Position numbers and translations under genes: made by a program. DNA of 16,021 nt from CAZBME01 sp964645835 (GTDB taxonomy: Bacteria > Desulfobacterota > Syntrophia > Syntrophales > UBA8958): assembly GCA_964645835.1 (NCBI GenBank), contig CAZYDG010000058.1, positions 1 to 16,021 on the forward strand, in the 5' to 3' direction. Positions 5,761 through 13,089 of the stretch are shown here, piece after piece. The notes beneath the pieces were generated by a model. That model had not been told where the DNA came from and did not search any database. It saw only the letters and a list, made by a program, of their open reading frames with translations. How positions within the stretch are numbered: position 1 is the stretch's first letter; each line of letters opens with the position of its first letter.

Positions 5761-7464
5761 TTACTTTACCGTCAACCCCTTAACCCGGTAATTAAACTCA
5801 TAACTCAGGGCACCACTCCAATCGTCCTCAAACACACCCTTGTAGCGAGTGCCGTCTACAGGGCCGACAGGTTTTCCATATGTATAGAACCAATTGATGA
5901 TGGGACTTCCCGTGAAACCCAGGGCAATCCAATATTTCCCCGGCATGAGTATAGGGCTGTTTTTCAGAAAAGCAAAATCCGTCCAGCGATAGCCTGGTTT
6001 CATAGACAATTTATCCAGACTGATCATTTCGCTTGTAAAGAGAGGATCTCCCGGTTTTCCTCCATTATCCTGAAGGATATCCACCCAGAGATCGCCGTCC
6101 CCGCCGAATTTATGGAGAGCCAGCCCTACCGTTTGCAGTTTCAACGGCTTATTTAATATGAATATCTGGGCATATTGTTTTCGATCCTTTTCCCCTCCCG
6201 TAACATATTCAGCCGTCTCAACAAGGAAGTTTTTCTTCATCTCATACTGATTGACTCCGTATGCGCTTGTCGATCGGGGAAAAGCAAAATCCATGTTTTC
6301 GGGAAACTCCAGATTTCCATATAGATATTTTACCGTATAGCGAAGCCCCTTCCTGTCCTTTTCAGAAATAGCCGGAGGGGGCGGCGGCGAAGGCTTGAAG
6401 GCAATTTGTTGGAAGGCGGCCTTCACGACGGGTGACAAAAGGAGATTCTTCGGCCCGTAAGATTCCCGATTCCCCTGGACCCTGACCCTGTCGCTGCTGA
6501 AACCGGCATTGATCCCTTCCTGGAGGGTAGGTTGGAAGGCTTCTTTGGTCTGCACCCAGCGCAGAAGCCCGTCATTCTTCGTTTCATTGTTGTCCAGGCC
6601 CACTTCGACTCTGATGAAGCGATTGGACACGAACAATACTGTGTTTTGGGCATCGAATGGAACCCATCCCAAATCGGGAAACCAGACCTCGATCCAGGAG
6701 TGCCGTCCCTGGCCCATTTTGAAAGTGAGGACCCCTTTTGTCCAATTGATGTCAAAGGGCTGGTTGAGAGTGACACCATTGACGATGCGGACGGGAATCC
6801 CGATGCTGCGCAGAAGAGCCGCACTCAGGTGGGAATAGTTCTGGCAATTGCCCTTCCCCGATTCGAGGGAATAGAGAGCATCGTAGCGAACAGGCGGCGT
6901 CACGTAGTGGACATGATCGACAACCCAGGCGATAACCCGCTGTACGGCATCGAACTGGGTTTTGACTCCTTTGGTCAATTCGTCCGCCAATTGGCGGATA
7001 CGGGGATCTCCGGCCTGCACCTGTTCCGTAGCCGCCAGATAATCAAGGGCCTCGGGATCAATATTTACGAGTGGGAAAGGGGATTTGGTCTCGATGGCCG
7101 CCAGGTTTGTACGGCTGGCGGCATTGCAGGAGAGGCTGACGTCGACGGCGCTTGGTGGCGAGGTCCATGTGGCTGTCATGATCCGGTTGCCCCGCTTGTC
7201 CGCCGTCGTATTTTTTTCCTGAGGTTCAGGGCGAAAAGATAATCTGAAATCGCTGATCGTCTGACTATAGGTAGGAGACTGAAAACTCTGGGGGACGACA
7301 AAGCTCAGAACCAATTTCTTGACGCCGTTTCCGGCGGTGATCTGTTCGTTTAGCTCGTAGCGGATCACGGAATCCATGTCGCCTTTTAGAGTAAAATTCT
7401 CTGCCGACAGCGGCCAGGCCCACATAAAGGGCAGACAAAACAAGAGGGCCATCATCTGTTTCAT
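5761..7464 (-). CDS. Exported transglutaminase-like (papain-fold) protein
   Basis: A 567-aa secreted or periplasmic protein. Residues 1-21 form a Sec signal peptide ending PLSA. A beta-rich N-terminal region (about 25-130) is followed by the transglutaminase-like core. The catalytic Cys207 lies in GKGNCQNYSHL, His255 in GRHSWIEVWF and Asp271 in GWVPFDAQNT, so the triad is complete. After a proline-rich linker (358-364), the C-terminal third (about 375-565) is predicted beta-rich with repeated aromatic residues, like a ligand-binding or anchoring domain; I do not recognise it. Family members are proteases, amidases or crosslinkers; the substrate here is unknown, with cell-wall peptide or surface protein processing possible. 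GAGGAG lies 8 bases before the ATG at 7464. It is monocistronic and divergent from the nnr gene. Confidence 0.85.
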   Translation of the reverse strand: MKQMMALLFCLPFMWAWPLSAENFTLKGDMDSVIRYELNEQITAGNGVKKLVLSFVVPQSFQSPTYSQTISDFRLSFRPEPQEKNTTADKRGNRIMTATWTSPPSAVDVSLSCNAASRTNLAAIETKSPFPLVNIDPEALDYLAATEQVQAGDPRIRQLADELTKGVKTQFDAVQRVIAWVVDHVHYVTPPVRYDALYSLESGKGNCQNYSHLSAALLRSIGIPVRIVNGVTLNQPFDINWTKGVLTFKMGQGRHSWIEVWFPDLGWVPFDAQNTVLFVSNRFIRVEVGLDNNETKNDGLLRWVQTKEAFQPTLQEGINAGFSSDRVRVQGNRESYGPKNLLLSPVVKAAFQQIAFKPSPPPPPAISEKDRKGLRYTVKYLYGNLEFPENMDFAFPRSTSAYGVNQYEMKKNFLVETAEYVTGGEKDRKQYAQIFILNKPLKLQTVGLALHKFGGDGDLWVDILQDNGGKPGDPLFTSEMISLDKLSMKPGYRWTDFAFLKNSPILMPGKYWIALGFTGSPIINWFYTYGKPVGPVDGTRYKGVFEDDWSGALSYEFNYRVKGLTVK

Positions 7465-7496
7465 CGATTATTCTCCTCGCATGAGATAGGCTCAAT

Positions 7497-7523
7497 ATTT
7501 TAGTAAAACGTAAGCGTTGTCAA
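7497..7523 (-). promoter_or_regulatory. Probable promoter of the transglutaminase-like gene
   Basis: On the minus strand a perfect TTGACA (7523-7518) is followed after 15 bases by TAAAAT (7502-7497). The spacer is short. The -35 shares the palindrome GTTGTCAAC with the -35 of the divergent promoter. Confidence 0.45.
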
Positions 7524-7545
7524 CAGAAAAGAATCATGATAAAAA
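7517..7545 (+). promoter_or_regulatory. Probable extended -10 promoter of the nnr gene
   Basis: TTGTCA (7517-7522) is followed after 17 bases by TAAAAA (7540-7545), preceded by TG at 7537-7538 in the extended -10 position. The predicted start near 7552 leaves a leader of about 30 bases. It overlaps the divergent minus-strand promoter. Confidence 0.45.
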
Positions 7546-7584
7546 TTGTAATTATTATCAAATACGATCACCGGAGAGGTCTGA

Positions 7585-9156
7585 GTGAAGGTAGCCCGCG
7601 TCAAAGAAATGCAGGAGATGGACAAGCATGCCATCTCCGAACTGGACATTCCCGAAGAAATCCTGATGGAAAATGCCGGGATGGCCGCCATATCGGTCAT
7701 CGACCGGGAAATGGGGATTCGGGGAAAGCGGTATGCCGTGATCTGCGGCATTGGAAATAACGGCGGTGACGGTTTTGTCGTCGCCCGAAAGATTCATTCC
7801 AATGGAGGCTGCCCGCGGGTCTTTATTCTTGGTGATGAGGAGCGCTTCCGTAATGCGGCCGCATCGAACCTCCAGATACTAAAAAGACTTGCTATCCCCA
7901 TAACGCGCGTTACAGCGCTGGAAGAACTTCGGAGGGGAATAATCCATGTCGACGGCATCATTGACGGGATATTCGGCACCGGATTGGACCGGCCGGTTCA
8001 AGGCCTGCACGGAGACGTCATTGCATGCATCAACACCGCGGGCAAAAAGATTCTGAGCCTCGACATTCCCTCGGGTATTTCCGGCGAAACAGGAAACCTG
8101 ATGGGAACCGCTGTTAAAGCGGACTGGACAGTCGCCTTCGGCCTTCCCAAAGTGGGGAACATCCTATATCCCGGATATGCGCATTGCGGCAAACTATACA
8201 TCTCGCACATTTCTTTTCCGCCTGCCTTATATAACCGGAAGGATCTGAAGATCGAAATCAACGAGACACGGCCGTTACCGCCGCGCGACCCGCAGGCCCA
8301 CAAAGGCAGTGTCGGTCAATGCCTCTTTGTCGCAGGTGCCGCGGGTTACTTTGGAGCGCCCTATTTTGCGGCCATGTCTTTCCTGAAAGCCGGAGGCGGA
8401 TATTCCCGCTTGGCGGCGCCGGAGTCCATGACCGGGTTCCTGGCCCAAAAAGGTCCGGAAATCGTATTCCTCCCGCAGATAGAGACGCCGGAGGGAGCAA
8501 TTGCCGCGGAAAACGATGACGCTCTTATAGCAATGTCGGAGAAGGCAGACATGGTCGTTATCGGTCCGGGATTGTCGTTGGCACTTGAAACTCAGCGTCT
8601 GGTACGGAAGCTTGTCCGCAAGATTCGAAAACCCATTTTGATCGACGGTGACGGCATAACGGCCATCGCGGAAGAGCTCTCTATTTTGCGGGAGCGAACC
8701 GCTCCGACCATTCTCACACCCCATATAGGTGAAATGTCACGGCTGACAGGGCAATCCATTAAGGAAATTCAAGAAAATAAAATTCATATTCTGCAACAGA
8801 CGGCCATTGTCCTGCAAACGATCATCATCCTAAAAGGAGCACACACCCTTATCGGCTATCCCGACGGACGCGTTTTCATTAATATGACCGGCAATCCGGG
8901 CATGGCCACGGCGGGATCGGGTGACGTTCTGACCGGGACCATCGCCGCCATGGCCGGATTAGGATTGTCTGTCGAAGATGCCGTCCGGAAGGGAGTCTTC
9001 GTTCACGGATTAGCGGGCGATCTGGCTACGGATTTGAAAGGCGCCGATGGCATGACAGCGCAAGACATTTTGGAAAATCTACCTGAAGCCATGCGGCATG
9101 AACGGATCGGCGAAACAGAAGATGTTAAACGGCGGGGATTTGTAATTTGTCCTTGA
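7585..9156 (+). CDS. nnr: Bifunctional NAD(P)H-hydrate epimerase / ADP-dependent NAD(P)H-hydrate dehydratase
   Basis: Repairs hydrated, inactive NADH and NADPH: the N-terminal domain interconverts the R and S hydrates, and the C-terminal domain dehydrates the S form using ADP. At 523 aa it has the normal length of the fused enzyme. The YjeF-N epimerase domain (about 1-215) shows MENAG (28-32), GIGNNGGDGFVVAR (55-68), DGIFGTG (127-133) and LDIPSG (159-164). The YjeF-C ribokinase-like domain (about 225-505) shows HKGSVG (239-244), GPGL (327-330), LIDGDG (352-357), LTPHIGEMSRL (377-387) and GNPGMATAGSGDVLTG (436-451), which includes the nucleotide and catalytic Asp motif. The start is GTG at 7585 with GGAGAGG 5 bases upstream. 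About 80 bases separate it from the L,D-transpeptidase gene in the same orientation; readthrough is possible. Confidence 0.93.
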   Translation: MKVARVKEMQEMDKHAISELDIPEEILMENAGMAAISVIDREMGIRGKRYAVICGIGNNGGDGFVVARKIHSNGGCPRVFILGDEERFRNAAASNLQILKRLAIPITRVTALEELRRGIIHVDGIIDGIFGTGLDRPVQGLHGDVIACINTAGKKILSLDIPSGISGETGNLMGTAVKADWTVAFGLPKVGNILYPGYAHCGKLYISHISFPPALYNRKDLKIEINETRPLPPRDPQAHKGSVGQCLFVAGAAGYFGAPYFAAMSFLKAGGGYSRLAAPESMTGFLAQKGPEIVFLPQIETPEGAIAAENDDALIAMSEKADMVVIGPGLSLALETQRLVRKLVRKIRKPILIDGDGITAIAEELSILRERTAPTILTPHIGEMSRLTGQSIKEIQENKIHILQQTAIVLQTIIILKGAHTLIGYPDGRVFINMTGNPGMATAGSGDVLTGTIAAMAGLGLSVEDAVRKGVFVHGLAGDLATDLKGADGMTAQDILENLPEAMRHERIGETEDVKRRGFVICP

Positions 9157-9237
9157 AGGATCACCTTGTTTCTGCTAGAGGGAGTACCATTTACATCATA
9201 GCCTGTTGTAAATTATATTATTAAAATCACTGAGGAT

Positions 9238-10626
9238 ATGACAATTAAGGGGATCAAAGGCATCATCCACGGATGTCGCAAAAGAAAAATATCAACCGGA
9301 TTCGGATTTTGGTGGGTCGTTCTTATTGCTTTGTTTCTATGTCCAAGACCGATCCAGGCAGCACATACTGTCAACATCCCCGACTCCCTGCTGAAGTTGT
9401 CATCAGGCTTTGCGGTCGTCGTGGATAAAAAGCAACAGAAGCTCCATGTCTTTCAGAGTACATCAAGCGGGTTGGAGAAAGTCTTCGAGGCCCCATGCTC
9501 CACAGGAAAAATGCAGGGCGCCAAAATGGTTGAAGGCGATGCCAAAACTCCCAACGGCATCTTTTTCGCAACGAGGTTCGCCACCATACCAAACACTACG
9601 ACAACGTACGGGTCGATGGTGTTTTACCTTGACTACCCAAACCTTTTTGACAGACGGGCAAGAAGAAACGGTGATAACATCTGGATACACGGAACAAACA
9701 AACCCCTGCAGCCATATCAATCCAACGGCTGTGTGGCCATGCGAAATCAGGACATAGAAAATCTCTCCCGATATATCTTTTTAGGTAAAACACCGATCAT
9801 TATTGAGGAATCCATTCGATGGGTATCCCAAAAAGACAAGCAGCCGGACGCAGACGACCTGGAGCGTATGGCTTATGCGTGGGCAAAGGCCCTCGTGGAT
9901 GGCGATACTAAGACGCACAACAGCCTTTATCTTCAGGAAGGGCTTGAACCGACGGCTTGGCGAAAATCCGTGATTCAGAAGGCAACTCAATTGAAAACCG
10001 CAAAATGGCATTTCGACGTTATGCCCCACGATATTACGATCTGCAAACAGGGGTATTCAGCCGTCGTCCTTTTTGACCAGGTTTTCTCCCTTAAGGCCTC
10101 AGACAGCGTTATCAGCAGCTATGTGAAACTGTACCTTGAAAAATATTCAACTGGCTGGTTTATTGTGGAGGGTGTCCGGCCCGTGCCTGTCGAGCCGAAG
10201 AAGGAGCCCGTCACGGTCGCTGTCCGGAACCGTGCGGCAGAGCCCGTCAGGGCCGCTGAAACAGCGGCGACAGATGCGACGACCAAGAAGGGTGATCGTG
10301 AAGTTGTCCAGTTGGTTGAACGGTGGGCTTCCAGTTGGGAAAAGGGACGAATGGATAAGTACAGTGCTTGTTATGCCCCGAATTTCCATGCGCAGGGCAA
10401 GAATCTGAAGGCCTGGGTTGCCTACAAGGATGATCTCAGCAAACGATATAAAAATATCCGAGTCCGGGCGGAAAACATCAAGGTAACGGTCAATGGGGAT
10501 AAAGCGACGGCGACATTTAGGCAGATTTACAGCGCATCAAATTTGAAAAGCTCGGGGCTTAAGCGCCTCGACCTTGTAAGAATAGGCGGTGAATGGCGTA
10601 TCACTCGGGAAACCATCTCCCGCTGA
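9238..10626 (+). CDS. Exported L,D-transpeptidase/carboxypeptidase (YkuD fold) with two NTF2-like domains (Csd6-like)
   Basis: Peptidoglycan-trimming or crosslinking enzyme, 462 aa. A basic N-terminus and hydrophobic segment (about 22-41, ending IQAA) form a signal peptide. The YkuD domain (about 56-192) has GDAKTPNGIF at 100-109 and the catalytic motif IHGTN (150-154) followed by SNGCVAMRN (162-170), giving His151 and Cys165 as active residues. Two similar alpha-beta domains follow, at about 207-315 and 354-462, separated by a Pro/Glu/Lys/Ala-rich linker (316-350). Both look NTF2-like; the last ends with GGEWRITRE, as in Csd6-type proteins. Helicobacter Csd6 is an L,D-carboxypeptidase with one NTF2-like domain, so activity could be trimming rather than crosslinking. 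GAGG is only 2 bases from the ATG at 9238, an odd spacing, but no better start precedes the signal peptide. It converges on ispB with a gap of 4 bases. Confidence 0.88.
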   Translation: MTIKGIKGIIHGCRKRKISTGFGFWWVVLIALFLCPRPIQAAHTVNIPDSLLKLSSGFAVVVDKKQQKLHVFQSTSSGLEKVFEAPCSTGKMQGAKMVEGDAKTPNGIFFATRFATIPNTTTTYGSMVFYLDYPNLFDRRARRNGDNIWIHGTNKPLQPYQSNGCVAMRNQDIENLSRYIFLGKTPIIIEESIRWVSQKDKQPDADDLERMAYAWAKALVDGDTKTHNSLYLQEGLEPTAWRKSVIQKATQLKTAKWHFDVMPHDITICKQGYSAVVLFDQVFSLKASDSVISSYVKLYLEKYSTGWFIVEGVRPVPVEPKKEPVTVAVRNRAAEPVRAAETAATDATTKKGDREVVQLVERWASSWEKGRMDKYSACYAPNFHAQGKNLKAWVAYKDDLSKRYKNIRVRAENIKVTVNGDKATATFRQIYSASNLKSSGLKRLDLVRIGGEWRITRETISR

Positions 10627-10630
10627 TCCA

Positions 10631-11605
10631 TCAAGAATGACGTTCTACCACAAAATCGGCAATTGCCGACAGGGCTTGACGGGCCGATGAATCGGGAAAG
10701 ACCGACAAGATAGCCTTTCCTTCGGAGATAAAAGCGGCGGCCTTATCCATGGCATAATGGATTCCGTTGTAGCGGCTGATTATGTTAAGAATGCAGGCCA
10801 CGTCATCACCATTTCGTTCAGGACGTTGGATTATTTCAATAATACTGTTCCGTTCATCCGCTCCGCACAAAGAAAGCGTCCGAATCAGAGGCAGCGTCAA
10901 CTTTCCTTCGTCTAAATCCTTGCCGATGGCTTTCCCGAAATCTTTTTCCTTCGCCATATAATCCAATGTGTCGTCGATAATCTGAAAGGCCGAACCCACG
11001 GTCATGCCAAAACGTTTCAGTGCCCAGATCCGGGCGGGTTTCGCGCCTCCGAGAATGGCCCCGACAGCGCAGGCAGACGAAATGAGAACGGATGTCTTCT
11101 CTTCAATTATCTTTAAATATTCTGCTTCCGTAAGATTCACGTCGCCGCATTTGACGAGTTGAAAAACCTCACCCTCGGACATCACGTTGGTCGTCGCCGC
11201 CAATTCGTGGACTATCCGGAGCGTCCCATGTTCGGCCATAAGCTTGAAGGCCTTGGAATATAGATAATCTCCCACGAGAACACTGGCTGCGTTGCCCCAA
11301 ATGTTATTGGCGGAAATTTTTCCTCGACGCATATGGGCATGATCAATAACGTCGTCATGTAAAAGTGTAGCTGTATGAATAAATTCAATGACGGCGGACA
11401 GGGGGTAGCGTTTTTCACCCTCATAGCCGAACAGGGATGCTGTAGCCAGGAGCATGAGCGGCCTGAACCGCTTACCGCCGCTGCCAATAAGATGGCGGCT
11501 GACCTCGGGGATCAATGTTACATGGGACCCCAAAGCCTCCTCCATCCAGCGTTCAACCTGAACGAGGTCTTTCTCAAACAGTTCCAAAACGTTGTTCATT
11601 TGCAT
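10631..11605 (-). CDS. ispB: Long-chain all-trans polyprenyl diphosphate synthase (IspB-like)
   Basis: Condenses isopentenyl diphosphate onto an allylic primer to build the side chain of the respiratory quinone; cytoplasmic. With the ATG at 11605 it is 324 aa, the length of E. coli IspB. Motifs in that numbering are GGKRFRP (43-49), the first Asp-rich motif DDVID (84-88) in the context IEFIHTATLLHDD, RRGK (93-96), GDYLYSKAF, and the second Asp-rich motif DDTLD (211-215). The residue five before the first motif is Ala, typical of long-chain synthases. The frame stays open to 11722, but the extra 39 residues look unlike the family and cover a consensus promoter (11612-11640), so I excluded them. 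The ATG at 11605 falls where that promoter should start transcription; AAGG 5 bases upstream overlaps the -10. Confidence 0.9.
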   Translation of the reverse strand: MQMNNVLELFEKDLVQVERWMEEALGSHVTLIPEVSRHLIGSGGKRFRPLMLLATASLFGYEGEKRYPLSAVIEFIHTATLLHDDVIDHAHMRRGKISANNIWGNAASVLVGDYLYSKAFKLMAEHGTLRIVHELAATTNVMSEGEVFQLVKCGDVNLTEAEYLKIIEEKTSVLISSACAVGAILGGAKPARIWALKRFGMTVGSAFQIIDDTLDYMAKEKDFGKAIGKDLDEGKLTLPLIRTLSLCGADERNSIIEIIQRPERNGDDVACILNIISRYNGIHYAMDKAAAFISEGKAILSVFPDSSARQALSAIADFVVERHS

Positions 11606-11611
11606 GAGTGC

Positions 11612-11640
11612 CTTATAGTGAACTCTGCCCGGAATGTCAA
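11612..11640 (-). promoter_or_regulatory. Sigma70-type promoter of ispB, placed for a leaderless mRNA
   Basis: On the minus strand TTGACA (11640-11635), a 17-base spacer and TATAAG (11617-11612) make a near-consensus promoter. Counting seven bases on from the -10 gives 11605, the A of the preferred start codon. The downstream ATG at 11599 would have only a 6-base leader. Confidence 0.6.
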
Positions 11641-11708
11641 CAATGCGATATGCCCCAAATCCACAACCAGAACCCAGAGACTTTTCTGAAAGTGTGTGCC
11701 AAAAGACT

Positions 11709-11865
11709 ATGTCACAATTCAAATATTAGCTTCATTTGACGTGCGCTGTAGTTCAGACCTTTAGGTCTGCGGTTTTGGTTCAAGATAATCACAATTACAG
11801 GGTATTTGCAGGACTGAAGTCCTGCGCTACATTCATATCGATTAGAGCAACTCTAATTGAAGCAC
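11709..11865. repeat. REPIN-like element, copy B (inverted relative to copy A)
   Basis: About 157 bp, ending ATGTCACAATT (11709-11719) and AATTGAAGCAC (11855-11865). It contains GTAG (11748-11751) with CAGACCTTTAGGTCTG (11754-11769), then GCAGGACTGAAGTCCTGC (11808-11825) with CTAC (11827-11830). Outer sequences such as CAATTCAAATATT also match the reverse complement of copy A, so the repeat is longer than the two hairpins. The first base of a partial array linker follows directly. Confidence 0.7.
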
Positions 11866-12295
11866 AATCTCCAAGATTAGCTGGGTATTGGTCTGAAGGT
11901 GAATTGGATTTTTCCCAACCCGTATCAGTTATGTCATATGCAGGTTGAAAGAAGGGCAAAATCCCGTGAACGGAAAGGCCAATGCCACGCTAATCTCCGC
12001 TCTGTTCACCAAGAACAGCGGGGTATTGGTCTGGAGGTGAATTGGATTTTTCCCAACTCGTATCAGTTATGTCACGTGCAGGCTGAAAGGAGGGAAAAAT
12101 CCCTGAACCGAAAGGCCAATGCCTCGCTAATCTCCACTCTGTTCACCAAGAACAGCGGGGTATTGGTCTGGAGGTGAATTGGATTTTTCCCAACTCGTAT
12201 CAGTTATGTCATCTGCAGCATGCAAAAACGGGAAAAATCCCTGAACCGAAAGGCCAATACCTCGCAACTAACTACCCGAGTCGGCTGAAATGTGG
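11866..12295 (+). repeat. Tandem array of three long-hairpin units (array B)
   Basis: Units lie at 11880-11990, 12018-12127 and 12155-12265, with starts 138 and 137 bases apart. Each has arms GCGGGGTATTGGTCT / AGGCCAATGCCTCGC and an inner stem GGATTTTTCCC / GGGAAAAATCC (slightly degraded in unit 1). Linkers of 27 bases (TAATCTCC...CACCAAGAACA) join them; a shortened linker, AATCTCCAAGATTA, precedes unit 1. The array ends with TCGGCTGAAATGTGG, like the tails of unit D and array C. Periods that are not all multiples of three, and the hairpin pairing, argue against coding. It may be transcribed as structured RNA from the plus strand. The rest of the 11723-12377 gap holds REPIN copy B and the parS site. 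Confidence 0.8.
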
Positions 12296-12342
12296 TGACT
12301 AAAAAAGGCATAAGAATATGATATTAATAACAAATTTCTTAA

Positions 12343-12358
12343 TGTTTCACGTGAAACA
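12343..12358. promoter_or_regulatory. parS: parS centromere site (ParB binding)
   Basis: TGTTTCACGTGAAACA is a perfect 16-base palindrome and matches the chromosomal parS consensus TGTTNCACGTGAAACA at every position. It lies in the non-coding gap between array B and the end of the thioredoxin-like gene. By established knowledge, ParB (Spo0J) loads here and spreads to organise the origin region; chromosomal parS sites cluster near oriC. No parA or parB gene is in the window. I saw no second match. Confidence 0.88.
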
Positions 12359-12377
12359 GTTTACCGGACCAATGGAT

Positions 12378-12884
12378 TCAGGCCGTTTTCATGGCCTCCA
12401 TCAACCATTCCCGAATCTTCTTCCGATTAGGCGCCTGACCCACACAAATGACCTTATCATTAATGATCAGCGCCGGGACTCCCATGACCCCGTATCGTGC
12501 AATTTCTTTTATATCCGTCACATGGTCCAACGCCACCGCCAACTTCAATTCTGCCATGACCTCCCGAACGTCGTTTTCCATGCGGTCACACTGGGCACAA
12601 CCGGGTCCAAGAACTACCACGCGCATACTTTCCGGGTATTTTTCTAATTCCACGGGTTGGCCAAGGTATTTCCTGAATTCCCTGACAAATGCTTCGTTAT
12701 AAAGCTCACGCACCGAATCCGGGATATAATTCAACGGCGCCAATTGCCTTAACATCTCTTCCCCAATTTCGCTGATCGTGCTGTCTTTATAATTCCCGGC
12801 CATGGCTTCCATGGTTCGCCGGAGACCTATAATACCGACGAGGCAATTTTTAATTCTGATTTGTGTAAGGTCATCTCTCGACAC
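12378..12884 (-). CDS. Thioredoxin-fold redox protein with an extra N-terminal domain
   Basis: A 168-aa cytoplasmic protein with no signal peptide. Residues about 86-168 form a small thioredoxin/glutaredoxin-like domain of the redox-active disulfide protein type. They show a beta strand RVVVLGPG, the active site CAQC (96-99), and the conserved cis-proline in GVMGVPALIINDK (Pro137). Residues 1-80 form a helical domain, including KNCLVGIIGL and EIGEEMLRQLAPLNYIP, that I do not recognise; it may bind a partner or substrate. The start is GTG at 12884 with GGAG 10 bases upstream. It may act as a disulfide reductase for anaerobic metabolic enzymes; this is inferred from the fold only. A candidate promoter lies about 160 bases upstream, in the 205-base gap before murI. 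Confidence 0.8.
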   Translation of the reverse strand: MSRDDLTQIRIKNCLVGIIGLRRTMEAMAGNYKDSTISEIGEEMLRQLAPLNYIPDSVRELYNEAFVREFRKYLGQPVELEKYPESMRVVVLGPGCAQCDRMENDVREVMAELKLAVALDHVTDIKEIARYGVMGVPALIINDKVICVGQAPNRKKIREWLMEAMKTA

Positions 12885-13041
12885 GAAATAAAATCTCCAT
12901 AATCCATATTTAATTTAATCCAAATTATCATCAAATTTTTTAAAGACAACCAAAATATCGACCTCCATATTTTCCATATATGCCATTATTTTTATTTTTT
13001 CGATAATAAGTTCGTCTAGATACTTTATCGCCTCAAAAGTC

Positions 13042-13069
13042 ATTTTATGACGATTTACGAGGGGGTCAA
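13042..13069 (-). promoter_or_regulatory. Candidate promoter of the thioredoxin-like gene
   Basis: On the minus strand TTGACC (13069-13064), 16 bases, then TAAAAT (13047-13042), each 5/6 to consensus. It lies between the murI stop and the thioredoxin-like gene and would give a leader of about 150 bases. Nothing else identifiable is in this AT-rich gap. Confidence 0.4.
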
Positions 13070-13089
13070 CTTTGGGAGGGAAAAACATA

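Noticed and set aside
11606..11722. N-terminal extension of the polyprenyl synthase
   Set aside because: The extra 39 residues do not resemble the family N-terminus and the region contains a near-consensus promoter directly before the proposed start.
12069..12084. Second parS-like site in array unit B2 (CACGTG core)
   Set aside because: Only the six-base core matches; the flanks (TATGT and CAGGC) do not fit the parS arms, and the other units lack it.
11866..12295. CRISPR array (regular repeats about 137 bp apart)
   Set aside because: Repeat units are about 110 bp and the intervening 27 bases are themselves conserved rather than unique spacers; no cas gene is present.
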